Of a DNA stretch of 64,000 bases, positions 27,207 to 37,500 are shown piece by piece. Source of the DNA: Phycisphaerales bacterium (GTDB lineage: Bacteria; Planctomycetota; Phycisphaerae; Phycisphaerales; UBA1924). The position numbers and the translations under genes are program-made. Under the pieces are notes generated by a model. That model was given only the letters and a program-made list of their open reading frames with translations. It made no database searches and was not told the origin of the DNA. Location: positions 1-64,000 of the forward strand of contig JAGQON010000013.1 in assembly GCA_020427395.1 (NCBI GenBank), given 5' to 3'. The number at the start of each line of letters is the position of its first letter. Position 1 is the stretch's first letter.

Positions 27207-27815
27207 TCAGTCGTCCGTCCGCGGCGAGGCGCTTGCGACCAGCCGGATCGTCGGTGCCTCGAGTTTCGAGCCCACCGCCAGGTCCTGCATGTCGTCGGGC
27301 TGGATGATCAGGTCCACCGTGGCACGTTTGAGGCGCGGGCCCACATCGAACTCCATCGTGAAAACAACATCGTTGAGCCCGACCAGCAGCGGGGCCTCAT
27401 CCTCGCCCTGAAACTCGCCGTTCACATAGGTCGAGAGCGTGTACCACAGCTCGAATGGCCCTGTTTCTGCATCGCCATCACGCTTCTCGAGACGGGTGAT
27501 CCGCTCGGTGCCCGTGCTGGGTTCGCGGAAGGAAACAAACTCGATGTAGTCCGATGTCAGCTCGGGGGTCAGGATCGGGTTGACCGGGTAGGGCCCGAAA
27601 GAGTCGCCCGTGCGGATCATGGCCGTGAGGCGTTGCATGACGATGCGGGCCACCACATTGGTCGAGGCGCCCTCGCTCGTGACCTGATAGCTCTTGAACG
27701 AGGTGTTCAGGGCCGCCATGGTCGCGGTCAGCAGCGTCGCGGTGATCGTGAGCGAGATCAGCACTTCGATCATGCTGAACCCGCGTCGGGTTGTCTTGCG
27801 TGCGCGTCGCATCAA
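27207..27815 (-). CDS. GspJ/PilW-like minor pseudopilin
   Basis: This 202-residue protein begins with a basic leader and the prepilin motif GFSMIEVLISLTITATLLTATMAAL, cleaved after the Gly. The rest is a globular beta-rich domain. By size and last position among the pilin genes it resembles GspJ/PulJ or PilW minor pilins. It overlaps the end of the large PilX-like gene by four bases (ATGA). Confidence 0.83.
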   Translation of the reverse strand: MMRRARKTTRRGFSMIEVLISLTITATLLTATMAALNTSFKSYQVTSEGASTNVVARIVMQRLTAMIRTGDSFGPYPVNPILTPELTSDYIEFVSFREPSTGTERITRLEKRDGDAETGPFELWYTLSTYVNGEFQGEDEAPLLVGLNDVVFTMEFDVGPRLKRATVDLIIQPDDMQDLAVGSKLEAPTIRLVASASPRTDD

Positions 27816-30739
27816 TAGCGGCCCTCCTGGTAGGAACCCGATACGGGCGGCATCGAGAGCGGGAGCATCAGCCCCGAGGGCAGACGCATGTTGGGGTTGT
27901 GACGCACGCGGATCTTGCCGAACCCGTTGAAGGGGACGGGGACCGATCCGGGCGGCTGAGGCTCGTTGTATGGCGCGTCCGCGAGCCCGTCGCCGTTGGT
28001 GTCGTAGCCGATGATCCGCACGCCGCCCACGACGGGCAGGTCGTTCGGATCGATCGACTCGTAATCGCCATCGGCGCTGCCGAAGTAGCCAAGCGAGGCG
28101 TTGAAGCCCGCGGGGTTACCGATCGGATTGCCCATGACATCCAGCAGCGGGCCCTCGCCGTGCTCTGGGTCGAAGGTGAGCAGCAGCGCACCGTCGATGG
28201 TCGTGTTGCCACGCGCATCGAGCACGCCCGCGATGATTGCGCCCTGCAGCGCGATGTTCTGCTCGGGCGGCGAGTTGAACGACCCGAGATCCACCGAGTA
28301 GTTCGGCAGCATCATCGAGCTCGTCAGGATGGTGTCCATGTCGTTCTCGTCGGGATTCAGATTCGGGTTCTCGGGCTCATCTGGGTGGACCGTCGTAAAA
28401 CGGGTCGCGCCGGTGAACTGGAGCTTGTTGCGTACCTGGGTGTACTCCGTGGGCGTGTCGGACACGATCGAGCCGACGAAGAGGCAGTCGTGGAACCGTA
28501 GGTTGTTCGAGAGTTCCTTGGTGTCCACGAACCGCTTGCCTTCGATCACGATCGGCTCGGGGAGCAGGTTATAGCTCTCGCCGAAGGTCGCGATCTCGCT
28601 CTGGGGCACATCGCCCGTATCCAGCGGAGAGATCGACAGCTCGGTCATCAGGATCATCTGATCCGGCGGCACGGCCGTACTCGGCAGCATCGGTGGCGCG
28701 TTGCTCGCGTCCTCGCCGGCGTCGTCGCCGTACACGAAACGCGGGAACTTGGGCTCAGGGTAATCGTCCGAACCCATGACATTCACACCATACTCCGACC
28801 AGAGCGGGTGCGTGTTCTGGGCGTAGGTGCGAACATGCGTGGAGCCCACGAAGGTGCAGTTGACGAACAGCGCGTTGAGCCCCATCGGAACCTTTACATT
28901 CCGGAAGACCATGTTCTCAAACACGGGGCGCCAGTAGATATCCGAGAAGCTCGGTGAGTTGTACGGCGCGTTCTCGTAGTACGCCCAGGTGTAGTTATCG
29001 GGGCGGCCGTCGTAGTCCGCGTCGTCCCACACCGGGAACAGGTGCGGCTCATCATCGGCGCTGGGGTTCATGTCCAGCGTCCAGGTGCTCAGGGTGCTCA
29101 CGCTCGTGCCGAGCTGGTCCGCCACCTGCTGCCAGAACTCGTCGCCGTCCGCGGCGGCGATCAGCGCGTTCTCCGTATCGGCAAAGCTGCTCGCGTTGAT
29201 ATCCGGGAGCGTGAGATCATCGGCACCGAACTCCAGCGCCGACTCGTCGTCGTCCGGATCGATCGGGCCCTGCAGACGCTCATAGATCGGGCCCTGCCCG
29301 TTCTCCCAGTCACTGGCGCTCACCTTGAACACCAGACGCCCGCTTACCTTCGCGTACCTGTCCATCGCATCGATATAGCCGTCGCGCCAGCCCAGCTCCG
29401 TGTCGGGGTAAGAGCTGTGGAACGCGTCGTAGTCGATCGGATCCTCGTCGAGGGGCTGGTAGATCCGGTCGTTGTTGACATCGAGGAACCCGAAGACACC
29501 GTTCTCGTTCCGGTCCGGGCGTCCGCCGTCGATCAGGAGCGCCAGATCCTCGTCGATCGCCTCACCACCCGAGCCAACAAACTCGGGTGCACTGCCATCG
29601 AGCCCGGCGCGGGTGCCGGCGATCAGATCCGCAGAGAGTGTCACGCGGTTATCGCCGTTGGTGTCGTAGTGGCGGATGAAGATATCGATCTCGTCGATGT
29701 ACCCATCCTGCGTCGCGTCATTGAACGCGCCGTCCATGTCACCGTCGCCGTCGAAGTCGTCGTCAGAGGGGATGCCCGCACCCTCGATGGGGTGCCCGAC
29801 ACGCAGGCGGTTATCGCCGTCGATGTCGCTGGTGCTCAGACTCGTGAAGAAATCCTGGATCTTGGCGTCCAGCACGGGGTCCAGGCCCAGGAAGTCCGAG
29901 CGCATGACGATCGGATCGCCCGCGTCGAAATCGACCTCATCGAAGCGCGCACCAAGCTCGCCCTCGATCTGCACATTCTTGCCGATCAGGATCTTGGAAT
30001 GCGAGATGATCGCCTGATCCACCGTCTTGATGATCTGGTAGTCGCGTGTGATGATGCGACGGATCGGGCGATTGTTGCGTTGGAAGTCGTAGACGATGCC
30101 CTCCACGATCACGCGGATCGTGTGCCCGCCGGCCAGCGGGGCGTACCGGATCTGGTATGCGGGGGGCGGGTTGCTGTTGTCCGGGTCGTCCCATTCGGTC
30201 AGCAGGACTGCTGGCGTGTTCACCCAGTAGCTGCTCTCGTAGATCGAGCCGGTGACATCGGTCGGTGCTGTGGAGATCTCGGGCGTCTCGATGTAATCGA
30301 ATCCCGCCAGGATGTTCTCATCCGCGGCGTGCGCGTTGACCAGCGCCTCGGCGATGCCCGCCGGGTCGGCACCCTCGGGGTAGCCATCCTGGGACGGCGC
30401 GACCTGGTACACGCCGATCAGCGACGAATCGCCTTTCCACAGCGCCCAGGTGATATCCGCATCAAGATCGCTCTCGGCGACAATGAAACGCGACGAGGCC
30501 TCATTGAGCCGATGCTCGGCCACCGCCAGCCCGGTCTCTGCAGCGCTCATCGCCCTCATCACATGCAGGTGCATGTTGGCCGTGCGGATATTGCCCGTCG
30601 AGGCGACGGCCATGGCCGCCACCAGCGAGCCGAAGATGATCAGGAACATCATCGCGAGCACCGAAGCGACACCACGACGCGAGAGGCGCAGCCCCTTGCG
30701 ACGGCGGTCCTGCCTGGATTTGTTACGATTCATCGCCAT
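27812..30739 (-). CDS. Giant PilX/GspK-like pilus-associated protein
   Basis: This 975-residue protein has a basic N-terminus and one membrane helix (about 24-47, VASVLAMMFLIIFGSLVAAMA), followed by RAMSAAETGLAVAEHRLNE, the AET-type signature of PilX-N/GspK-like pilus proteins. It lacks the usual Phe-Thr-Leu-Ile-Glu prepilin site. The long outside part holds several acidic loops of EF-hand style (DDDFDGDGDMDG, DTNGDNRVTL, DTNGDGLADAP) and a probable polymer-like beta region at the C-terminal third. Family members are normally 150-350 residues, so this is an expanded version. It lies between the PilV-like and GspJ-like genes. Confidence 0.8.
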   Translation of the reverse strand: MAMNRNKSRQDRRRKGLRLSRRGVASVLAMMFLIIFGSLVAAMAVASTGNIRTANMHLHVMRAMSAAETGLAVAEHRLNEASSRFIVAESDLDADITWALWKGDSSLIGVYQVAPSQDGYPEGADPAGIAEALVNAHAADENILAGFDYIETPEISTAPTDVTGSIYESSYWVNTPAVLLTEWDDPDNSNPPPAYQIRYAPLAGGHTIRVIVEGIVYDFQRNNRPIRRIITRDYQIIKTVDQAIISHSKILIGKNVQIEGELGARFDEVDFDAGDPIVMRSDFLGLDPVLDAKIQDFFTSLSTSDIDGDNRLRVGHPIEGAGIPSDDDFDGDGDMDGAFNDATQDGYIDEIDIFIRHYDTNGDNRVTLSADLIAGTRAGLDGSAPEFVGSGGEAIDEDLALLIDGGRPDRNENGVFGFLDVNNDRIYQPLDEDPIDYDAFHSSYPDTELGWRDGYIDAMDRYAKVSGRLVFKVSASDWENGQGPIYERLQGPIDPDDDESALEFGADDLTLPDINASSFADTENALIAAADGDEFWQQVADQLGTSVSTLSTWTLDMNPSADDEPHLFPVWDDADYDGRPDNYTWAYYENAPYNSPSFSDIYWRPVFENMVFRNVKVPMGLNALFVNCTFVGSTHVRTYAQNTHPLWSEYGVNVMGSDDYPEPKFPRFVYGDDAGEDASNAPPMLPSTAVPPDQMILMTELSISPLDTGDVPQSEIATFGESYNLLPEPIVIEGKRFVDTKELSNNLRFHDCLFVGSIVSDTPTEYTQVRNKLQFTGATRFTTVHPDEPENPNLNPDENDMDTILTSSMMLPNYSVDLGSFNSPPEQNIALQGAIIAGVLDARGNTTIDGALLLTFDPEHGEGPLLDVMGNPIGNPAGFNASLGYFGSADGDYESIDPNDLPVVGGVRIIGYDTNGDGLADAPYNEPQPPGSVPVPFNGFGKIRVRHNPNMRLPSGLMLPLSMPPVSGSYQEGRY

Positions 30740-30753
30740 GACGCCAACCTCCC

Positions 30754-31476
30754 TCAGGGCACGATCCAGGTGACCGTGGTCACCAGGGTCGCCTCGATGT
30801 CGTTGACCCCCTGGTAATACACCTCAACACTCACGCGGAGCGGGTACTCGTCGATCTCTCGTCCGGGGAACGACCCGTTGGGCAGTTCCGAGTACGAGTC
30901 CTCGTGCACGACCGAGGTATTGAACGGGTCGACTTTTTCGACGACGACGGTCTGGAACCACCCCTGCATCGCCTGCCCGCTGAAGCCGTTCTCATCGGTA
31001 TCACCCAGCTCGTTGCCGACGAGGTCGATCTCGGGGATGACCTCACCAAACGAGTTGATCGGTCCGGGCAGATCGAAATCGTCAAGGCCCGCGGTCCCGA
31101 TGTATGAGAAGGTAATGCCGTCAAAGTCGTCGATATCGTCGAAATCGCCCACGACGACCTCACCCGCGTTGACGCCCCAGCCGTTCACGATCATGTTGCC
31201 GCTGCCGTCATCAACCATCGCGATGCCGGTCACGGGGTCGTGCTTGGGGAGGTTGCGGGTCAGCTCGCGAATCTCATTGGCCAGGAATGTGGCGCTGGCC
31301 GCGTGCGAGGACCACTGGTTCGAGACGATGAACGACGACTGCGCGTCGACCATCGCCAGCACCCCGATGCCCACGATCAGCGTCGCGAGTGAGGTCTCGA
31401 TCAGGGTGAAGCCCTGCGCTGAGGTGCGCGATGGGCGTCGTACGCCTCGGGATTTTTTGGTGGGACCGGTCATCAA
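30754..31476 (-). CDS. PilV/GspI-like minor pseudopilin
   Basis: This 240-residue protein has a basic leader of ~21 residues and the prepilin site QGFTLIETSLATLIVGIGVLAMV. The domain after the helix contains an acidic GDFDDIDDFDG stretch. The ETSLATLIVGIG wording is typical of PilV/GspI-type minor pilins. It sits 13 bases after the PilC/GspF gene and 14 bases before the PilX-like gene in one operon. Confidence 0.85.
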   Translation of the reverse strand: MMTGPTKKSRGVRRPSRTSAQGFTLIETSLATLIVGIGVLAMVDAQSSFIVSNQWSSHAASATFLANEIRELTRNLPKHDPVTGIAMVDDGSGNMIVNGWGVNAGEVVVGDFDDIDDFDGITFSYIGTAGLDDFDLPGPINSFGEVIPEIDLVGNELGDTDENGFSGQAMQGWFQTVVVEKVDPFNTSVVHEDSYSELPNGSFPGREIDEYPLRVSVEVYYQGVNDIEATLVTTVTWIVP

Positions 31477-31489
31477 CCCATACCTTCCA

Positions 31490-32716
31490 TTACGAGACGA
31501 TCTGACTCATCTTGAAGATGGGAAGGATGATCGCCATGGCGATAAAACCGACGATTGAACCCATTATGATGATCATGATGGGCTCGATCATTCCGGTAAC
31601 CGCCTTGATGTGATCCTTGAGTTGCTTGGCATAGAAGACCGAGATCTCGTCGAGCACCTCGCCGAGCTTACCGGACTCCTCGCCCGCGGCGATCATCTGC
31701 ACCACCGCCTTGGGCAGGATCGAGTTGCCCTGCAGCGGCTCGGCGATCTTGCGGCCCTGCTTCACCGAGCCGTGCACCTTGCGCCACAGGCCCTCGAAGA
31801 TCTTGTTACCCGAGATCTCACCCGTGATCGTCAGCGTGTCGAGCATTGGCACGCCTGCGTTGATCAGCTGACCCATGGTCTGCAGCGAGCGGGTGATGTA
31901 AAGCGAGCGGAACATGGACTTGACGATCGGGATCGTCAGCTTCATCTTGTCGATCCAGAACGCGCCGACATCGGTCTTGGCGAACGCGAAGAACGCACCG
32001 CCGACCACCGCGATACCGCCGAGGATGAACGGCCACTGCTTCATCAGGGTCTGCGAGAGCATCATCAGGAAGTTCGTGGCCCAGGGGAGCACATCCTCCT
32101 TGCCCTCGAAGATGGTGTAGAACTTGGGCAGCACGAAGGTCAGCAGGAAGATCGTCACCGTCACAGCCATCAGCCCGATGATCGCGGGGTAGATCGACGC
32201 ACCGACGACCATCTTCTTGGTCTCGATCTGCTGGGCGATATACCCACTGATCCGATCGAGCATCTGCGAGAACGATCCCGACATTTCCGATGCGCGGACC
32301 ATGTTGATGTACAGCGGCCCGAACAGCTTGGGGTGTCGCGCCAGTGCCTCGGAGAACTGCTTACCGCTCTCCACATCGGCCTTGAGATCGTTGATCACCT
32401 TCTTGAACGCCCGGTGCTCGGTCTGATCCGCGATGCCGTCGAGCGCCGCGCGGAGGTTGATGCCCGCGCGGATCATGACGGAGAGCTGGGTCGTAAAATC
32501 CAGCACCTGCTTCTGCGTGGGCTTCTTGTTGTTGAGCGCAGACAGGGCATCGAGCACGCTCGATCCCTCCGCCTTGCGTTTGTCCTGATCGACCGCGATG
32601 ACGTGCACGCCCTGATTGCGCAGGATGGCCGCGGCAGCGGTCGCGCTGTCCGCAGCGATCGTTCCCGACTGGACCTTCCCGTCCTGCGCACGAACCTGAA
32701 AACGGTAGTTGGGCAT
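31490..32716 (-). CDS. PilC/GspF inner-membrane assembly platform protein
   Basis: This 408-residue protein is the polytopic platform of type IV pili or type II secretion. It begins MPNYRFQVRAQDGK, has two repeated GspF domains (about 70-195 and 275-400) with motifs FTTQLSVMIRAGINL and ARHPKLFGPLYINMVRASEMSG, and three membrane helices. The C-terminus GMIEPIMIIIMGSIVGFIAMAIILPIFKMSQIV is diagnostic. It follows pilT by 39 bases and precedes the minor pilins. Confidence 0.94.
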   Translation of the reverse strand: MPNYRFQVRAQDGKVQSGTIAADSATAAAAILRNQGVHVIAVDQDKRKAEGSSVLDALSALNNKKPTQKQVLDFTTQLSVMIRAGINLRAALDGIADQTEHRAFKKVINDLKADVESGKQFSEALARHPKLFGPLYINMVRASEMSGSFSQMLDRISGYIAQQIETKKMVVGASIYPAIIGLMAVTVTIFLLTFVLPKFYTIFEGKEDVLPWATNFLMMLSQTLMKQWPFILGGIAVVGGAFFAFAKTDVGAFWIDKMKLTIPIVKSMFRSLYITRSLQTMGQLINAGVPMLDTLTITGEISGNKIFEGLWRKVHGSVKQGRKIAEPLQGNSILPKAVVQMIAAGEESGKLGEVLDEISVFYAKQLKDHIKAVTGMIEPIMIIIMGSIVGFIAMAIILPIFKMSQIVS

Positions 32717-32755
32717 GTCAGCTCCTCATCTCGATCGAACACACGGACACAATCA

Positions 32756-33811
32756 TCAGGCCACGAGCTGACGCTCGAGCTTGTCGGGGAAGACCGCCTT
32801 GGCGATCGCGTCCTCCTTGGAGATCGTGCCGTTGAAGTACAGCTCCGCGATCGAAGCGTCGAGCGAGCACATACCGATCGCTCGGCTGGTCTCGATCACG
32901 TTGGGGATTTCGAAGATCTTGTTCTCGCGGATCAGGTTTCGAACCGCCGGCGTGCACAGCAGCGTTTCGACCGCGGGAACCATGCCCGGACGATCACTGC
33001 GGGTGAACAGTGTCTGCGAGACGACCGCCTGCAGCGTCGTCGAGAGCATCGAGCGGATCTGGTTCTGCTGCCCGCCCGGGTACATATCGATGATACGAGA
33101 GACAGTCTGCGAAGCGTTGACGGTGTGCAGCGTCGAGAGCACCAGGTGACCCGTTTCCGCTGCGCTGATCGCCAGCGAGGTGGTCTCCAGGTCACGCATT
33201 TCGCCCACCAGGATGATGTCCGGGTCCTGACGCAACGCGTGCTTGAGGCCCGAGGAGAAACTGATCATGTCACGCCCGAGCTCACGCTGCTCGATCAGAC
33301 ACTGGTCCGACTCGAACATGTACTCGACCGGGTCCTCAAGCGTGATGATGTGCTTGCGGTAACGCTGGTTCATCGCCTGGATCATGGCCGCCAGCGTGGT
33401 CGACTTACCCGAGCCGGTATCACCCGTGACCAGCACGAGCCCGCGGGGCAGGTAGGTCAGGCGTGCGATGACCTCTGGCAGCGCCAGGGCGCTCAGGGGC
33501 GGAACCTTGGTCTTGATCGCACGAAGCGCCAGGCCGACCACGCCCTTCTGCCGGTGAGCATTCACACGGTAACGGGCCAGACCGGGGACCTCGTACGAGA
33601 AGTCCGCGTCCTTCTCGCGGGCGAAGATCTCCTGCGTCTCCTTCGACGACATCTTCTCGAACATGCTTGCAACGAGCTCGGGCGACATGGGCTCCTCGCT
33701 CATCGGGGTCATCACCTGATGGACACGAAGCGACGCGGGCTCACCCGCGACGATGTGAATATCAGAGGCGTCTGATTCATGAGCGTGACGAAGAATGGCA
33801 TCAAGATCCAC
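32756..33811 (-). CDS. pilT: PilT-family twitching/retraction ATPase
   Basis: This 351-residue hexameric ATPase powers pilus retraction. It has the N-terminal PAS-like part with ASDIHIVAGEPASLRVHQ, Walker A GDTGSGKST, Asp box ITLEDPVEYMFE, Walker B IILVGEMRDLET and the His box HLVLSTLHT. GEMRD followed by AGEESGK-like usage elsewhere marks PilT rather than PilB/GspE, and the protein lacks the PilB zinc Cys and N-terminal domains. I chose GTG 33811, preceded by GGAGA at about six bases; an ATG at 33877 would add an unusual 22-residue leader. First gene of the pilus operon. Confidence 0.9.
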   Translation of the reverse strand: MDLDAILRHAHESDASDIHIVAGEPASLRVHQVMTPMSEEPMSPELVASMFEKMSSKETQEIFAREKDADFSYEVPGLARYRVNAHRQKGVVGLALRAIKTKVPPLSALALPEVIARLTYLPRGLVLVTGDTGSGKSTTLAAMIQAMNQRYRKHIITLEDPVEYMFESDQCLIEQRELGRDMISFSSGLKHALRQDPDIILVGEMRDLETTSLAISAAETGHLVLSTLHTVNASQTVSRIIDMYPGGQQNQIRSMLSTTLQAVVSQTLFTRSDRPGMVPAVETLLCTPAVRNLIRENKIFEIPNVIETSRAIGMCSLDASIAELYFNGTISKEDAIAKAVFPDKLERQLVA

Positions 33812-34031
33812 GGCTGTCTCCCGGGTGCGAACCAAGGGCGACGCGGGCAACCGGCTGCCCACATCCTCCCAGTTCATCGACGCTTCCGGGCAATGGATTG
33901 ACGCCCGAGCCGTGTGAGTGTGCGAAATGCGTGCGGGTCGTGCGGGCTGCGCCCCGGCATCAAATCAACGCACCGACGACACCGCCCGCACAACCGGTAC
34001 AGGCAGCGCACCCGGGTCCGATACGACTGAT

Positions 34032-34517
34032 TCAGCGTTTGGCGTAGCGATCGCGCTCGATCACCGCCAGCTCATCCACCCGCTCGTTCTCGGGATGACC
34101 GGCGTGGCCCTTGACCCAGTGAAAATGGATCTGGTGCTCATCCTTGAGGGTGTCGAGCTGCTTCCACAGGTCGACATTCTTCACCGGCTGCTTGCTGGCC
34201 GTCCGCCAGCCCTTCTTTTTCCACCCCGGCATCCACTCGTTGAGCCCCTTGAGCACATACTGTGAGTCCGAATACAGCTCGACAACGCTGTGGCGTGTCA
34301 GGGCCGTCAGTCCTTCTATAACCGCCGTCAGTTCCATGCGGTTGTTCGTCGTCTCGTGCTCGCCCCCACTCCGCTCAACGGCCTTGCCCGAGCTGGGGTG
34401 CCGCAGCAGGAACGCCCAGCCCCCAGGCCCGGGGTTGCCCGAGCAGGCGCCATCGGTGAACAGCTCGACGATGGGAGCTTTGGAGTCCTGAGAATTCGCG
34501 TCCTTGCGGGTCATCAT
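34032..34517 (-). CDS. rnhA: Ribonuclease HI
   Basis: RNase HI removes RNA from RNA-DNA hybrids. The 161-residue protein has [15 protein letters not shown] (first catalytic Asp), NRMELTAVI (Glu), [11 protein letters not shown] (Asp) and NERVDELA (Asp), the full DEDD set, plus the basic handle region [15 protein letters not shown] and [11 protein letters not shown]. Length is typical. It is divergent from purL with 57 bases between starts. Confidence 0.95.
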   Translation of the reverse strand: MMTRKDANSQDSKAPIVELFTDGACSGNPGPGGWAFLLRHPSSGKAVERSGGEHETTNNRMELTAVIEGLTALTRHSVVELYSDSQYVLKGLNEWMPGWKKKGWRTASKQPVKNVDLWKQLDTLKDEHQIHFHWVKGHAGHPENERVDELAVIERDRYAKR

Positions 34518-34574
34518 CGGGCATCATACCCCGCGCAGCGCGACCCCATGCGCCGCTGGGTCTACGATCTCCCC

Positions 34575-37500
34575 ATGAGCACGCCCGCTACCGCCGCCGA
34601 CGCCGCCCGCTCCATTTCCAGCACCCAAAGCCCGCGCGTCCACCGCGTCGAGATCCACCCGACGGCCCACGCCGGCGACCCCCGCGCCGACACACTGCTC
34701 AGCCGCGCCGCGTCGCTCGGCTTCGGGCTCGAAGGCGCTCATTCCAGCCGCATCTATCTCATTGAGGCGGACCTCAGCGACGCCCAGCTCGACCTGATCG
34801 TCTCCCAGTTGCTCTGCAACCCTGTTGTCGAGCACGCCGAGATCGGTGCCAGCGAACCACGGGGCTCGATCGTTGAGATCCACCCGCTCCCGGGCGTCAT
34901 GGACCCGCCCGCCCAGTCCGTCGCCGACGCCATCCAGTCGCTCACTGGCGTGCGGGCCGTGGTCTCCACCGGCTACCGCTACGACCTCATCGGTGTCAGC
35001 GATGCCCAGGCCCAGAACATGGCCGCCCGCCTGCTGGCCAACCCCGTCGTTGCGGGAGTCCACGCACTCCCCTTTCACCCCGAGCAACTCCCCAAGGGCC
35101 ACAGCCACGAGTTCAAGCTCACCCATGTGAACATCCGCGACCTCGACGACGCCGGGCTCGAGAAGCTCTCGCGTGAGGGACACCTCTTCCTCTCGCTCGA
35201 AGAGATGCAGGCTATTCAGAACGAGTATCGGACCCTCAACCGCGAGCCAACCGACATCGAGCTCGAAACCCTCGCCCAGACCTGGTCCGAGCACTGCGTC
35301 CACAAAACCCTCAAGGCCACCATCAACTACACCGGCCCGGCTATAGAAGGTATCGACTTCGCCTCACGCCCCCACCACGAGGTCAACGCCGACGGTAGCG
35401 TGACCATCAACAACCTGCTCAAGGCCACCGTCGCCGCCGCCACCTTCGAGCTGATCGACGAGGGCATCGACTGGACACAGTCCGTGTTCGTCGACAACGC
35501 CGGCATCATCAAGTTTGATGACAAGCACTCCGTCTGCATCAAGGTCGAGACCCACAACCACCCCTCCGCCCTCGAGCCCTACGGCGGTGCCGCCACCGGA
35601 ATCGGCGGCTGCATCCGCGACATCATCGGCACCGGGCTCGCCGCCAAGCCCATCGCCTCCACCGATGTCTTCTGCGTCGCCCACCCGGATACCAGAGACC
35701 GAGTGTTCGTACCCGAAACGGGAGATCTGAAACCCTCAGGCGATTGTGTCTTGAGTATTGTCGATCTACTTCATGGCGATAAGGTGTACACAGCACGATA
35801 CGGCGAGCGTGCCTCAAACGGCTGGCGTGAGCTCCTTGTGTACCGCGGCCTCCGCGCTGAAGATGGTCACAAAGAGTTCGAGGAGAATCCGCTTCCAGCC
35901 GAGGAGTGGTATCCCAAGCACCTCCAGCGTGTGAAAGAACGCGAACGTACACAGCCTGATGGCGGTTGGGGATTTGAGCACCGATACGAAAAAGGAATCC
36001 CCGCCGGCTGCCTCCCACCACGCCAGATTCTGACCCAGGTCGTCGCCGGCGTGCGCGACTACGGCAACCGCATGGGCATCCCCACTATCAACGGGGCCGT
36101 CTCATTCGACCAGCGCTACATCGGCAACCCGCTCGTCTACTGCGGCTGCATTGGCATCATGCCCAGCAACCTGATCTCCGGCTCCGCCAAGCCAGGCGAC
36201 CGAATCATTGCCCTTGGCGGACGCACCGGGCGAGATGGCATCCACGGCGCGACCTTCAGCTCCGCCGAGCTCACCGACACCCACGCCGACGAGTTCTCCC
36301 ACGCCGTGCAGATCGGCAACGCGATTGAAGAAAAACGAACCCTCGACGCCATCCTGCGTGCTCGCGACGCTGTGGGCGGCCCGCTCTTCAGCGCCATTAC
36401 CGACTGCGGCGCCGGTGGCTTCAGTTCCGCCGTAGGCGAGATGGGCGAAAAGATCGGCGCCTTCGTCGAGCTCGACAAGGCCCCGCTCAAGTACGCCGGG
36501 CTCAGCTACACCGAGATCTGGATCTCCGAGGCCCAGGAACGCATCGTCATCGCCGTCCCCGAGAAGAACCTCCCTGCGCTGCAGCAGATCTGCGACGAGG
36601 AGCATGTCGAACTCGCCAACCTCGGCTACTTCGGCACCGACGGCGCCCAGCTCATCCTCAACTACAACAACCACGAAGTCGGACGCCTGCCGATGCACTT
36701 CATGCACGACGGCATCCCCATGTCGACCCGCACAGCCGTCTGGCAGCCCAAGGCCACTCAACCCACGACACCCACAGGCACAGCAACATCCGCCAACGAA
36801 CAGGTCCTCGCGCTGCTGGCCCACCCCAACATCGCCTCCAAGCATTGGATCGTCCGCCAGTACGACCATCAGGTGCAGGGCAACACGGTCATCAAGCCGC
36901 TCAACGGCCCACGCGGTATCGGCCCCTCCGACGCCTCCGTCATCGAACCAGTCCCGGGCACGGGCCAGGGCCTCGCGGTCGCCTGCGGCTTGGCCACCGG
37001 GCTCAGCGACGATCCATACGCCATGACCTTGGCGGCGATCGACGAGTGCGTCCGTAACCTTGTCTGCACCGGCACCGACCCCGACCGCATCGCCATCCTC
37101 GACAACTTCTGCTGGCCCAGCTGCAAGAAGCCGGAGAACCTCGGCTCGCTCGTCCGGGCCGCCCACGCCTGCTACGACGGCGCCAAGGCCTACAGGACCC
37201 CCTTCGTCTCCGGCAAGGACTCGCTCAACAACCAGTTCACCACCGAGTCGGGCGAGACGATCGAGATCCCCCCCACCCTGCTCATCACCGGCATGGGCAT
37301 CGTCCACGACCTCGACACCTGCATCACCTCCGATGCAAAGTCACCGGGCAACACGCTCGTCCTTGTTGGGCAGCCTCAGAGCAAGCTCTCGGGCTCGCAC
37401 GCCCACCAGCTCGGCTTCGTCCAGAGCAACGGCATGCCCAGCGTCGACCTTCACGCTGGACCCGCGATCGCCCGCGCTGTGTATGGGCTCATCCAGCAGG

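Noticed and set aside
29042-30817. Long plus-strand reading frame of 591 codons
   Set aside because: It lies wholly opposite the PilX-like gene, whose product has a proper start and AET signature; the plus-strand product is Arg/Asp/Val-biased without domains, as expected for a GC-rich shadow.
31610-33775. Plus-strand reading frame of 721 codons
   Set aside because: Antisense to pilC/gspF and pilT, both with intact motifs; no ribosome site or known domain.
34290-34574. N-terminal extension of PurL
   Set aside because: It would overlap rnhA on the other strand and lacks PurL character; the first PurS strand begins soon after ATG 34575.
35691-35996. Intein in PurL
   Set aside because: No block A (Cys-x-DTxV type), no TxxH block B and no HN-C/S/T end at the right boundary; the segment is also too short for most inteins.
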